A stretch of DNA of 64,000 bases from Sphingobacterium prati (GCF_013167215.1 NZ_JABJWY010000038.1:708765-772764); one strand, 5' to 3'. Shown: positions 53,490-63,429, numbered from the stretch's first letter. The notes: generated from the letters alone by a model not told the origin. A program made the numbers and translations.

Positions 53490-56400
53490 ATGAGAAAAAT
53501 CAAAACCTTGTTGTTTCTGATTTCTGTGGCACAAGTCGCCTTGGCTCAGGAAAAGAAAATTGTGGGAACAGTCTATGGTCCTGATGCAAAACCGATGTCG
53601 GGGGTAACGGTCAGCATAAAAGGCAAAAGCAAGCAGGCAAGTACCAACAAAGATGGACAATACACTATTGCCGTTGGCTCTCTCCAGGATACCCTAGTTT
53701 TTTCTTCTGTAGGATTTATTCGAGCAGAAAAGCCAGCTGCCATCGGAAATAATATTATTGTAACTCTACAGGAAGATGCGCGTGGACTTGATGAGGTTGT
53801 TGTTATTGGCTATGGTACTGTCTCGCGTAAGGATCTTGCGGGTGCAGTGAGTTCGATCAAAGGAAAGGAATTGGAGAAAGCGCCTGTGGTCAATGTTGCC
53901 GAAGCATTGACCGGTCGGCTGCCGGGGGTACAGGTCACCACGGTGGATGGTGCTCCGGGGGCGGAGATCGTTATTCGGGTGCGTGGGGGTGGTTCAATTA
54001 CGCAGGATAATGCACCCCTTTACATTGTCGATGGGTTTATTGTCAATAACCTCAATGATATCTCTGCTTCAGATATCGAATCCATTGATGTACTAAAAGA
54101 TGCCTCATCAACAGCAATTTATGGTTCTAAAGGAGCAAATGGTGTCGTTATTGTCACCACCAAGACTCCTAAGGCTGGCAAGACTAGCATCAATTATAAT
54201 AACTTTTTTCAAAGTAAGTATATGCCTAAGGAATTGGGTGTACTCTCGCCCTATGAATTTGCCCTCCTGCATTATGAATATGGAATGATTCGCGGAACAA
54301 CGTCTAGCGAGTATACCAACTTTAAAAAATTCTTTGGCGAATACGATGACTTAGAACTATATAAATATCAAGCGGGAACCAATTGGCAAGATCAGCTTTT
54401 TGGGGGAGCCGTACGTTCAAGTCAGCACAATCTCTCCATATCCGGTGGTACCGAGAAAACCAAATGGGGCTTTAACAATACCTATAATAAGGACGAAGGA
54501 TTGATGCTGAATTCCGGACAGAAACGCTATTACTTCAACTTCAAATTGAATCATGAGCTTTATAAAAACCTCAAATTGGATCTCTCCGCCCGGTATACCA
54601 ATAATGTGATCGATGGCGCCGGAACATCGGGATCGTCAAGCGTCCGTATTTCAGATGGTATCCAGACCAGACCAATTAATGGTTTGGTGGATCACATGGT
54701 TATCGATCCGACCAGCATCGTCGACGGTGAAGACGATTACGATAATTTTCTTCGTAGCCTGATCAATCCTGTTGAACTCGCTAAACAAGATTACCGACAA
54801 CGGAAAACCCGTGATTTTAGTTTCGGGGCGGCCATTACCTATAACCCGTTGAAAAATCTGACCCTGCGTTCCGAGTCTGCAATCACCCTGCGCGGAGGTG
54901 ACAGTAAACGCTACTGGGGCCCACTGACAGGAGAATCCCGGAATGTGGGTTTGAATTTGCCTTTAGGTCAAATTGATTTATCCAATGCAAGCATCTATCG
55001 TTTTGTTAATACCGCTAACTATACAGCCATCAAGAATAAAAAACATAATTTAAATCTCCTGCTGGGACATGAATTGAGTTTTACAACGGGTAATACCAGC
55101 TTGAACCGGGCCAAATATTTCGACGAAAATGTAACGCCAGAGGTTTTATTTTCGAATATGGCCTTGGGGACACCCGAACGCATGGAAACTTATGAGGTCC
55201 GTGGCGAAGATTTTGTATCCTTTTTTGGCCGTGCAAATTATTCCTATTTAGATCGTTATATTCTCTATGCCACATTACGTGCCGACGGTAGTAGTAAATT
55301 CGCGCCGACCAAACGATGGGGCTACTTCCCTTCAGCGTCTTTCGCATGGAAGGTAAAAGAAGAAGATTTCTTGAAGGATGTGAATTTTATCAATGACCTA
55401 AAGCTACGCTTGAGCTATGGCCAGGCAGGAAATAACCGGATCGCCAACGATTCATGGAGAATGCTGTATGGACCTAGCCAAAATCGCCCGTATGGCGCCG
55501 GGGATATTAATCAGACATATTATAATATCTTAAACTCGTCTTTGCCTAATCCCAATTTAAAATGGGAAACAACAGTCTCGCGTAATTTAGGGTTAGATTT
55601 CAGTCTTTTTAACAATAAACTTTCGGCCATCATTGATATCTACAAAAACACAACAAAAGATTTGATTATCGACAATGAAATTCCAGCTTTTAATGGTTTT
55701 ACAAAGCAATTGATCAATCTTGGAGAAACGAGCAACAAGGGTATTGAAATAGGGTTGACAGCACCACTGATCGAAAAGCAGGATTATGGCTTGTCGCTAT
55801 CCTTCAATATCGGGCGCAATATTCCGAAAATTGAAAAACTGGATGGTAACAACAAGCGGATTCTCCAATCCAACTGGGCGGGGACGGACCTCAAATCGCA
55901 AGATGATTACCTTTTTAATGTGGGTGAAACCATCGGGCAGATTTATGGGTATGTTGCCGATGGTTTCTATACATCGAATGATTTTGAATCTTACAATGGT
56001 GGTAGCTCCTATACCCTTAAGGATGGAATTGCTTCGTCGCAGGGTATACTTGGCGGGACGTTGGGCATCAGACCTGGTACAATGAAGCTAAAAGATCTCA
56101 ATGGAGATGGTCTCATTACAGCTGAAGGGGATAGGCAGGTGATTGGAAATGCTCTACCTAAACATTCTGGGGGAATAGGACTCAATGGAAGGTATAAGAA
56201 TTTTGATTTAAGCACTTTCTTCAATTGGGTATATGGCAATGATATTTATAACACGGGGCGCATACAATATAATATGCTCTACCGGACGACATTCGGTAAT
56301 ATATCGGATCGGATGAATTCCCATGACCGCTTTAAGTACATTAACGACGCGGGGGAATTGGTAACAGGCTTGGATGAGCTTGCAGCACTGAATAAAGATG

Positions 56401-56726
56401 CCAAAGTATGGTCGCCTTTTTCGATGGGAACAGCTTCACCGGTGCTGACTTCCGATGCGATTGAAGATGGTTCATTCTTTCGCCTCTCTTATATTACGCT
56501 TGGATATACCTTGCCGAAACAATTGACTTCACGCGTAGGAATAGCCTCTTTGCGTCTTTTTGCAACAGTTTATAATGCCTTCGTCTGGACTAAATATTCA
56601 GGATACGACCCTGAAGTATCCACGACCAGAAGCAGTGCATATGCAGCGCTAACACCAGGTGTGGATTATTCTGCCTATCCCAAGAGTAGAACGTTTACGT
56701 TCGGTTTAAATGTCAATTTTAAATAA
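53490..56726 (+). CDS. SusC/RagA-type TonB-dependent transporter (pair 3)
   Basis: 1078 residues, signal peptide MRKIKTLLFLISVAQVALAQ. Carboxypeptidase-regulatory-like domain (KKIVGTVYGPDAKPMSGVTV), DEVVVIGYGTVSRKDLAGAV, plug with PLYIVDGFIVNN and SIDVLKDASSTAIYGSKGA, barrel ending LNVNFK with an extra C-terminal Lys instead of the usual terminal Phe. First gene of the last operon, which continues with susD, a beta-helix lipoprotein, PL1 and CE8. That context points to homogalacturonan or methylated pectin fragments as cargo. Confidence 0.95.
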   Translation: MRKIKTLLFLISVAQVALAQEKKIVGTVYGPDAKPMSGVTVSIKGKSKQASTNKDGQYTIAVGSLQDTLVFSSVGFIRAEKPAAIGNNIIVTLQEDARGLDEVVVIGYGTVSRKDLAGAVSSIKGKELEKAPVVNVAEALTGRLPGVQVTTVDGAPGAEIVIRVRGGGSITQDNAPLYIVDGFIVNNLNDISASDIESIDVLKDASSTAIYGSKGANGVVIVTTKTPKAGKTSINYNNFFQSKYMPKELGVLSPYEFALLHYEYGMIRGTTSSEYTNFKKFFGEYDDLELYKYQAGTNWQDQLFGGAVRSSQHNLSISGGTEKTKWGFNNTYNKDEGLMLNSGQKRYYFNFKLNHELYKNLKLDLSARYTNNVIDGAGTSGSSSVRISDGIQTRPINGLVDHMVIDPTSIVDGEDDYDNFLRSLINPVELAKQDYRQRKTRDFSFGAAITYNPLKNLTLRSESAITLRGGDSKRYWGPLTGESRNVGLNLPLGQIDLSNASIYRFVNTANYTAIKNKKHNLNLLLGHELSFTTGNTSLNRAKYFDENVTPEVLFSNMALGTPERMETYEVRGEDFVSFFGRANYSYLDRYILYATLRADGSSKFAPTKRWGYFPSASFAWKVKEEDFLKDVNFINDLKLRLSYGQAGNNRIANDSWRMLYGPSQNRPYGAGDINQTYYNILNSSLPNPNLKWETTVSRNLGLDFSLFNNKLSAIIDIYKNTTKDLIIDNEIPAFNGFTKQLINLGETSNKGIEIGLTAPLIEKQDYGLSLSFNIGRNIPKIEKLDGNNKRILQSNWAGTDLKSQDDYLFNVGETIGQIYGYVADGFYTSNDFESYNGGSSYTLKDGIASSQGILGGTLGIRPGTMKLKDLNGDGLITAEGDRQVIGNALPKHSGGIGLNGRYKNFDLSTFFNWVYGNDIYNTGRIQYNMLYRTTFGNISDRMNSHDRFKYINDAGELVTGLDELAALNKDAKVWSPFSMGTASPVLTSDAIEDGSFFRLSYITLGYTLPKQLTSRVGIASLRLFATVYNAFVWTKYSGYDPEVSTTRSSAYAALTPGVDYSAYPKSRTFTFGLNVNFK

Positions 56727-56733
56727 GAAGATC

Positions 56734-58572
56734 ATGAGAAAATATTTTAGAAAATCAAGATATATTGCTTTGGTTATTTCACTGGGACTGATCTCCTGTG
56801 AGAAGTTTTTAGATACGGATTCACCATCAAATTTTACACAAGAGACAATCTATGCAAATGTGAGTGATGCAACCAAAGGAGTGAGCAGCATCTACGCTTT
56901 ATTTAATCAAGATGCCTTTACTTCCAGGCTTTCCAACGCGTTTATTCCAAATACGGACATTGAAGTTGGTGGGGTGGGAGCTGCGCCTGAAAACTCGAGA
57001 AGGGATATCTGGTCGATGGAAGCCACGGATGGTAACGGCGATATCCGGACGGTTTGGAACAACGCCTATAATGCGATTAATCGCGCTAATCTGGCTGTCG
57101 AAGGAATTGAACAGTCTCCTCTTGCCAATCATGCCGACATGAAGCAGCTGCTAGGTGAAGCTAAGACACTCCGGGCGCTATGGTATTATTGGTTGGTAAA
57201 TTATTGGGGGGATATTCCATTCAAATTAAAACCTACACAAGGGGGAGATAATTTATACCTGTCGCGAACTGGGCGGGATACGATATTAAGTACCCTGATA
57301 CAAGATCTCATCAGTATTGAGCCGAGTATGAAACCGGCTTCACAGTTGACCTATGGTGTAGAGACCGTGAACCGTGAATTTACGCAAGGACTCATCGCCC
57401 GCCTTGCACTATGTCGGGGTGGGTACTGGCTATATCCTGATATGACCATGAAACGTAAGGAGGATTATTTGACGTATTATCAAATTGCAAAGGACTACAG
57501 TAAAAAAGTGATTGATGAATCAGGTCATACGCTGGATCCAAAGTTCGCGGATGTTTTTGATAATCAGAGTAAATGGGTTGTTGAGAATAAAACCGATATC
57601 TTATATGAGGTTGCTTTTGCACCCGGATTTGGCGATGTTGGATGGAATATTGGTGTAGCTGTAGACGCGGGAGATCATCCTTATGGATCTGGTTCAAGTT
57701 ATATGCCCTATAACCCTGCATATGTCTATAGTTTTGATACCTTGGATACCCGATTAGCTAAGACAGCAGCTTTCGTCAAATATAATTCGAAATTAGAACA
57801 GGCCACGATCAGTGCTACGGGGATCGGTATAGGCAAATGGAATAGAATGCTTATGCCGACACCATCAGGTTCAAACTCGGCTAAAGGAACAGGTATAAAC
57901 TGGCCAATCATGCGTTTATCCGATGTTATCCTGATGTATGCAGAAAGTGAGAATGAGCTGAATGGTCCTACGCCCCAGGCCCAAGAGGCATTGAAAAAAG
58001 TACGGCAACGTGCCTTTTCAGCAGCAACATGGGCGAATAAGGTTGACCAATACCTGGCTCAGGTTTCGGGGAGTAAAGCGACCTTTTTCAATGCGATAGT
58101 TGATGAACGCGCTTGGGAGCTGGGTGGTGAATGCATTCGTCATTATGATTTAATCCGATGGAATCTATTTGGTAAAAAAATTGCCGAAAATCGCAAAAAA
58201 CTAATTGAGATAGGAGAAAATACGTTTAATGGGGCGGGCCCATATGCGAGCTTACCGGGTAATCTTTATTATCGTTTGAAAGCAGACAAAACAATTGAAT
58301 GGTATGGTGGGATATTCAAGCAGGTACTTGTGCCACCTAAATTAAAAGATAGTCCTTCTAAGGGAGATAATCCAGACGGATATACGAGTCTGACTTGGCT
58401 TAAGGCGCTGTATAACGATAAAGAAAAGCGTGCCGCGGATTACATCTTGCGTTCATGGCGGGGATATAAGGACGATACAGGAATGGCCCCTGCGCCCTAT
58501 ATATTACCCTTGCATAGTTCTACTGTGACCAGCAGTTTGGGGACATTAAAAAATGAAGGCTATAATTTTTAA
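56734..58572 (+). CDS. SusD/RagB-type surface lipoprotein (pair 3)
   Basis: 613 residues. Start at 56734 (MRKYFRKSRYIALVISLGLISC, lipid Cys22), seven bases after the susC stop; an in-frame ATG at 56710 overlaps susC and adds eight residues before the signal. SusD blocks: LLGEAKTLRALWYYWLVNYWGDIPFKLK and IVDERAWELGGECIRHYDLIRWNLFG. It carries an inserted aromatic region near the middle (GDHPYGSGSSYMPYNPAYVYSF) that may line the binding site. Confidence 0.94.
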   Translation: MRKYFRKSRYIALVISLGLISCEKFLDTDSPSNFTQETIYANVSDATKGVSSIYALFNQDAFTSRLSNAFIPNTDIEVGGVGAAPENSRRDIWSMEATDGNGDIRTVWNNAYNAINRANLAVEGIEQSPLANHADMKQLLGEAKTLRALWYYWLVNYWGDIPFKLKPTQGGDNLYLSRTGRDTILSTLIQDLISIEPSMKPASQLTYGVETVNREFTQGLIARLALCRGGYWLYPDMTMKRKEDYLTYYQIAKDYSKKVIDESGHTLDPKFADVFDNQSKWVVENKTDILYEVAFAPGFGDVGWNIGVAVDAGDHPYGSGSSYMPYNPAYVYSFDTLDTRLAKTAAFVKYNSKLEQATISATGIGIGKWNRMLMPTPSGSNSAKGTGINWPIMRLSDVILMYAESENELNGPTPQAQEALKKVRQRAFSAATWANKVDQYLAQVSGSKATFFNAIVDERAWELGGECIRHYDLIRWNLFGKKIAENRKKLIEIGENTFNGAGPYASLPGNLYYRLKADKTIEWYGGIFKQVLVPPKLKDSPSKGDNPDGYTSLTWLKALYNDKEKRAADYILRSWRGYKDDTGMAPAPYILPLHSSTVTSSLGTLKNEGYNF

Positions 58573-58580
58573 TCAGGTTA

Positions 58581-58603
58581 TTTTCCATTGGATTGATGGA
58601 AAA
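58581..58603 (+). other. Intercistronic hairpin between susD and beta-helix lipoprotein
   Basis: TTTTCCAT (58581-58588) pairs with ATGGAAAA (58596-58603) around seven bases, 16 bases before the preferred start at 58620. Not followed by T. It may modulate translation or mark an mRNA processing site. Confidence 0.4.
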
Positions 58604-58619
58604 CAAAAACGTATTTAAG

Positions 58620-60257
58620 ATGAAACGTATATCATATTTAATGCATTCGATTATGCTTTTAAGCATAGTGGCACTGCTCCTGTCGGGCTGTGAAAAAGAA
58701 TGGACAGCGGAGTTGGACGGTGATGATGCTCCACGTTTGTTTAGACCCTCTATGAAGGGGGCACTCGTAGCCACCGGTAATTATATTGATGTTGCCTGGC
58801 AGGAAAGTGAAGGCGCAGGCGGTTATAAAGTTGAAGTTAGCGTAGATACTTTTAAAACAGTAGCAAAATCAATTGATGTCGTAGACACAACAGGGGGGAC
58901 GGTGGACGACTTGCTTTGGGAGCAACTGTATCAAGTTCGTGTAACAACGCTACACCCCACGGATGCTGCTAAAAATTCGAGACCGGCGGATTTCGGTGAA
59001 ATAAAGACTCCGCGGTTTCCTACGATCGTCATTAATCCGGTTTCATCGGATGTCGGGGTGAACCGCATTCTGTTTAAATGGAATAATGAAGGGGGCGCCG
59101 TGACCACGGTCAAGGTTTTTCAGGCAGCTGCCGAATCTACTCCCGAAACGCTCGTGCAGACCATTGCATTAACACCGCAAAATATTAGCGATGCCTGGAT
59201 CCTGATCGAAAATCTAAAAGCGGCAACGGCCTATCGTGTGGCGCTTTATAGCGGTGAGAAATTTAGGGGTGAAAATAATTACACGACGAAAGATCCTTTG
59301 AGCGGTGAAATCATCGATTTGAGCAAGGAAAACCCTGCGGGTGTTAATTTGGGGGATGTGATTGCAAATGCCAATGCAGGGGCGACCATCTTATTGAAAA
59401 AGGGAGCCACATACGAAATATCGACCGCTGTTAATTTCAGTAAATCAGTGACGGTTATGTCCGAAGATAATCCATTGGTCAAGCTCAAAGCGCAATTGTC
59501 CATCAGCGGAGTATCTAATTTTGGTATTACAGCCAACAGTACGATTGCTAAGCTTGCCTTTATTGACCTCGAAATATTTAGCAATGATGCGGCTGGTAAA
59601 TACATCTTCAACCCAAATACAATGGCAACTATCGATCTGTTTTCTTTTGAAAACTGTATCATACATGATGTGCGCGGAGTGACCAGGTATAGAGGAGGCA
59701 TCACGGTCGGGCAACAGACTTTTTCCAATTGTATCATTTATAATGTTGGGGGCTATGCTGTAGTAACGGTCGATGACAATAAGTCGGCAGTCAATAATTT
59801 TACGTTGGAAAATTCAACGGTCTATAACGCAGATGTATTTCTAGCTAGTAAAAATAATGCTAGTGGCCAGTACAAGATTGAATATGTCACATTGTATCGT
59901 GCTCCACTTTCAGGAAGAAACTTTATAGATTTTGATGGAACAAAAAATACCATTGCAGGTGGGCTCACGATCGCAGGCGTAATATTCGGTGATCCAAAGA
60001 CGACCGATGTAAATGCGACAAACAAGACACTCGGGGGGATAAGAATAAACCCAAGCACACAGATTACCGGCGGTGGAAATTATCGCACGGCCGATTTTAC
60101 CTGGAAGGAAGCGTCTGATTTAATTCCGCTGTCCACACTTGATTATTCCAAGAAAAGCACGGATTTATTTACAGATCCAGATGCGGGCAACTTCAAGATC
60201 AAAGATAACGGCTTTGCCGGAAAAGACAGTGCCGGCGATCCACGTTGGAGACCATAA
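58620..60257 (+). CDS. DUF4957/DUF5123-like surface lipoprotein (FN3 plus beta-helix)
   Basis: 546 residues. Start at 58620 (MKRISYLMHSIMLLSIVALLLSGC, lipid Cys24); an upstream in-frame ATG at 58593 lies in a hairpin. FN3-like domains at about 35-125 (NYIDVAWQESEGAGGYKVEV) and 130-215 (VNRILFKWNNEGGAVTTVKV), then a right-handed beta-helix (about 235-540: GATILLKKGATYEISTAVNF, YIFNPNTMATIDLFSFENC). No catalytic residues are evident. Such proteins sit where SusE/F-like glycan-binding lipoproteins sit in other loci, so pectin binding at the surface is a reasonable guess; a lyase role is not excluded. Confidence 0.72.
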   Translation: MKRISYLMHSIMLLSIVALLLSGCEKEWTAELDGDDAPRLFRPSMKGALVATGNYIDVAWQESEGAGGYKVEVSVDTFKTVAKSIDVVDTTGGTVDDLLWEQLYQVRVTTLHPTDAAKNSRPADFGEIKTPRFPTIVINPVSSDVGVNRILFKWNNEGGAVTTVKVFQAAAESTPETLVQTIALTPQNISDAWILIENLKAATAYRVALYSGEKFRGENNYTTKDPLSGEIIDLSKENPAGVNLGDVIANANAGATILLKKGATYEISTAVNFSKSVTVMSEDNPLVKLKAQLSISGVSNFGITANSTIAKLAFIDLEIFSNDAAGKYIFNPNTMATIDLFSFENCIIHDVRGVTRYRGGITVGQQTFSNCIIYNVGGYAVVTVDDNKSAVNNFTLENSTVYNADVFLASKNNASGQYKIEYVTLYRAPLSGRNFIDFDGTKNTIAGGLTIAGVIFGDPKTTDVNATNKTLGGIRINPSTQITGGGNYRTADFTWKEASDLIPLSTLDYSKKSTDLFTDPDAGNFKIKDNGFAGKDSAGDPRWRP

Positions 60258-60266
60258 GGATAACCG

Positions 60267-60302
60267 ATTCCTATATAGCTGAGTGATCGGCTATATAGGA
60301 AT
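60267..60302 (+). other. Strong intercistronic hairpin before PL1
   Basis: Perfect 13-bp inverted repeat (60267-60279 with 60290-60302; arm ATTCCTATATAGC), ten-base loop, no T-run after it. Located between the beta-helix lipoprotein and PL1, 29 bases before the PL1 start. Likely an RNA processing or stability element that sets different expression of the two halves of the operon. Confidence 0.6.
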
Positions 60303-60331
60303 AGCTATGCCTCATTTAAACCTTACTTAAC

Positions 60332-62065
60332 ATGATGAAATTATCGACAGTACTACTGTTAACTACGGTTAGCATGTATGCCGCATGCTCAAAATCCATT
60401 GTACAACAGCCCGACAACGGGATAGTTTTGGCGGACCCTTCAAATCTAAATGTGCAGGTCGAAGGGACAAAAGTAAATTTTAGCTGGAAGAAGGATCCAC
60501 TGGCAGATGGTTATTTCCTGCAATTAGCGGAAGGAACTTCTTTCAGTAAAGAGGTGCACTCCAGCGATACGATCCAAAATGAACAATATGCCTTTGCTGA
60601 TTTAAAACCAAAGACAGACTATACCTTACGGATTCGGGCGATAGACCGCGATAATCCAGCATTTACATCGCGAAGTATATACAAGTCCTTCCAGACAGGA
60701 GCTGTTGCTGTGGAGCAGGTATATGCTTTTCCAGGGGCCGAAGGCTTTGCACGTCAGGTTACAGGTGGTCGGGGAGGTCGGATCATCAAAGTGACCAACC
60801 TGAATGATACTGGGCCGGGGAGCCTGCGCGAAGCCTTAAACCAAACTGGGGCACGTATTATCGTCTTTGAAGTGTCTGGCAATATCGTATTAAAGAGTAA
60901 CCTGGATATCAAGAATGGCGATCTGACTATCGCCGGGCAATCCGCTCCGGGAGACGGAATCTGCCTACAAGATTATCCTGTCACTGTCAAAGCCGATAAC
61001 GTTGTCATCCGATTTATGCGATTCCGAATGGGAGACCGGCAACAAGCTGAGGGGGATGCAATAGGTGGTTTTGAACGTAAGAATATGCTGATTGACCATT
61101 GTTCGATGAGTTGGTCTACAGATGAATGTGCGTCATTTTATAATAATGATAACTTCACCATGCAATGGTGTATTATAACCGAAAGTTTACGTTTGTCAGC
61201 ACATTTTAAAGGAGCGCATGGTTATGGGGCTATTTGGGGAGGAAAGAAGGCAACATTTCATCACAATCTGGTAGCACATCATGACAGCCGAAATCCTCGT
61301 TTAGGGGAGCGTGAAGGATCGGAGTATGCGTTGACGGATCTCGTTGATATCAGAAATAACGTTTTCTACAATTGGGCAAGCAATAGCGGATATGGTGGTG
61401 AAGCGATGCATGTCAATATGGTTAATAATTATTATAAACCTGGTCCTGCTACCCGGTCTGGTGTTCGTGGCAGAATAGTATCCATCGATAAATATCTGAA
61501 AAATGAAGCTTCACCCATTTTCAATAAGTGGGGAGAATTTTATGTTCAGGGAAATATCATTGAAGGAAATGATCTTGCTAATTCCGATAACTGGACAAAT
61601 GCCGTTGCAAATCAATTCAACACAAAATATGGCATACTGGACGCGGCTACGCTGAGTGCCATTCGGCTGTCAGCAGCTTTGCCGATTGAAGATAATGTGA
61701 AAACTGAATCAGCTGAACAAGCTTATCAAACCGTTCTGGAGAAAGTGGGCGCCTCACTCGTACGGGATGATGCTGACATCCGGATTATAAATACCGTTAA
61801 GAATGGAAATTTTACGGCCAATGGATCTAGTGGCGATGAGCGGAGCCGAAATGGCATCATTGACTCACAAGACGATGTTGGTGGATGGCCTCAACTCAAA
61901 CAAGGAACAGTGCTAAAAGACAGCGATGGGGACGGCATGCCAGATGCATGGGAAATCGCCAATAAGTTGGATCCTAGCAAAGCAAATGCAAATGATAGGG
62001 ATTTGAGTGAGGGCTATGATAACGTTGAGGTATATTTAAATAGTTTGGTAAAACATTTATATTAA
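60332..62065 (+). CDS. PL1 family pectate lyase lipoprotein with FN3-like domain
   Basis: 577 residues, lipobox MYAAC with Cys19. An FN3-like domain at about 33-118 (TKVNFSWKKDPLADGYFLQL) precedes the PL1 beta-helix: AFPGAEGFARQVTGGRGGRI, TNLNDTGPGSLREALNQ, FMRFRMGDRQQAEGDA, MLIDHCSMSWSTDECASFY, HHDSRNPRLGERE. The tail has a Ca-type segment DSDGDGMPDAWEIANKLDP. Pectate lyases of this group cut de-esterified homogalacturonan by beta-elimination. Lipidation suggests the cell surface, where it would feed SusC/SusD pair 3. The CE8 gene starts three bases after its stop. Confidence 0.93.
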   Translation: MMKLSTVLLLTTVSMYAACSKSIVQQPDNGIVLADPSNLNVQVEGTKVNFSWKKDPLADGYFLQLAEGTSFSKEVHSSDTIQNEQYAFADLKPKTDYTLRIRAIDRDNPAFTSRSIYKSFQTGAVAVEQVYAFPGAEGFARQVTGGRGGRIIKVTNLNDTGPGSLREALNQTGARIIVFEVSGNIVLKSNLDIKNGDLTIAGQSAPGDGICLQDYPVTVKADNVVIRFMRFRMGDRQQAEGDAIGGFERKNMLIDHCSMSWSTDECASFYNNDNFTMQWCIITESLRLSAHFKGAHGYGAIWGGKKATFHHNLVAHHDSRNPRLGEREGSEYALTDLVDIRNNVFYNWASNSGYGGEAMHVNMVNNYYKPGPATRSGVRGRIVSIDKYLKNEASPIFNKWGEFYVQGNIIEGNDLANSDNWTNAVANQFNTKYGILDAATLSAIRLSAALPIEDNVKTESAEQAYQTVLEKVGASLVRDDADIRIINTVKNGNFTANGSSGDERSRNGIIDSQDDVGGWPQLKQGTVLKDSDGDGMPDAWEIANKLDPSKANANDRDLSEGYDNVEVYLNSLVKHLY

Positions 62066-62067
62066 AC

Positions 62068-63414
62068 ATGAGTTCGATGAAAAATCAAATCTTACATTGG
62101 ATCAATAGTGCGGTTTATTTCAATTGCATCCTATTCCTTCTTTCATGCAAAAATGAAATGCTGTATAATCAACATGTGCTGTCTGAATTAGAAGGTCCCC
62201 AAGAGGTACGTATTGAAAGCCAGCATAATCAAGTAGCCGTCAGCTGGAATCCCATTGCTGCTGCAGACGGATATTTTGCTGAACTTTCAAAAGGACCTTC
62301 TTTTGTCTCAACTTTGAGACAGTCAGATACGATAAAGAATACCAAATATACCTTTGAGGGCTTGGAAGCAAATACAGCTTATACAGTCAGACTGCGGAGC
62401 ATAAGCCTTACATCGCCATCCCTTACCTCCAAAAAACAGGTGAAGACGTTCACAACTGCAGCGATACCCAAAGAGGATTTCGTACCTGATATTGTTGTCG
62501 CAAAAGATGGTACTGGAGATTATGTTTCTGTACAGGAAGCCATTCATGCAGCTCCTGTCAATGGAGCACAACCCTTTTATATCTATATCAAATCCGGAAC
62601 CTATAAAGAAGTCGTTGAAATACCGCAAAATAAACCCCTTATTCACCTAATAGGTGAAGATAAAGAAACGACCATTTTGACATTTGACAATTACAGTGGT
62701 AAAACTAAGCCTGGCGGTGGTACATATGGAACCGCAGATTCCCGTTCTGTCTATATAAAAGGAGATCAATTTGTTGGTGAAAGACTTACCTTTGCCAATT
62801 CTGCTGGTATGGATGCCGGACAAGCAGTTGCTTTATATATCGATGCGCCTAGGTCCGCCTTCAATGATTGTAAAATGCTGGGGTATCAGGATACCTGGTA
62901 CGGACATAATGGAACAAAGTCCCTGCTGGAAAATTGTTATATAGAAGGCTCTGTGGATTTTATGTTCGGAGGTTCCTCAACTTTGTTTTCCAAATGCCAG
63001 GTTCATAGCAACCGTACCGGTGGCTATATTACCGCCGCCTCTACACCAGCTGAGCAGCAATATGGTTATGTCTTTGCCGACTGTAAACTCACCGCGGCAA
63101 ACAATGTCTCAGAGGTGTGGTTGGGTCGACCTTGGCGCCCTTACGCAAAAGTTGTCTTTATGGATACTGAAATGGGAAAACATATTCGGCCGCAGGGGTG
63201 GCATAATTGGGGAAATCCTGAGAATGAAAAGACGGCATATTATGCGGAATATAAGAGCATGGGCGAAGGAGCTGATATAAGCAGCCGAGTTAGCTGGTCA
63301 CATCAGCTGACCGATGCCGAAGTGCAGCAATATACAAAAGAGAAGGTGTTGGATGGCTGGGAACCGACTTTCTTACCGGAAAATGTGCGAATAGTAACAA
63401 AATTAAACAAATAG
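62068..63414 (+). CDS. CE8 pectin methylesterase lipoprotein with FN3-like domain
   Basis: 448 residues, lipobox LLSC with Cys27 (the start may be the Met at 62077). An FN3-like domain at about 43-130 (NQVAVSWNPIAAADGYFAEL) closely resembles that of the adjacent PL1. The CE8 domain from about 140 is complete: GQAVALY (Gln252), LGYQDTWYG (acid/base Asp275), VDFMFGG (nucleophile Asp297), LGRPWRPY (Arg354). It removes methyl esters from homogalacturonan, producing the substrate of the neighbouring pectate lyases. Last gene of the 53490-63414 run. Confidence 0.95.
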   Translation: MSSMKNQILHWINSAVYFNCILFLLSCKNEMLYNQHVLSELEGPQEVRIESQHNQVAVSWNPIAAADGYFAELSKGPSFVSTLRQSDTIKNTKYTFEGLEANTAYTVRLRSISLTSPSLTSKKQVKTFTTAAIPKEDFVPDIVVAKDGTGDYVSVQEAIHAAPVNGAQPFYIYIKSGTYKEVVEIPQNKPLIHLIGEDKETTILTFDNYSGKTKPGGGTYGTADSRSVYIKGDQFVGERLTFANSAGMDAGQAVALYIDAPRSAFNDCKMLGYQDTWYGHNGTKSLLENCYIEGSVDFMFGGSSTLFSKCQVHSNRTGGYITAASTPAEQQYGYVFADCKLTAANNVSEVWLGRPWRPYAKVVFMDTEMGKHIRPQGWHNWGNPENEKTAYYAEYKSMGEGADISSRVSWSHQLTDAEVQQYTKEKVLDGWEPTFLPENVRIVTKLNK

Positions 63415-63429
63415 GAGAAAACAGGCTAT

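Noticed and set aside
59279-59737. 152-codon minus-strand open frame inside the beta-helix lipoprotein gene
   Set aside because: Repeat-rich beta-helix coding DNA often leaves long antisense frames; the product shows no plausible membrane or domain order.
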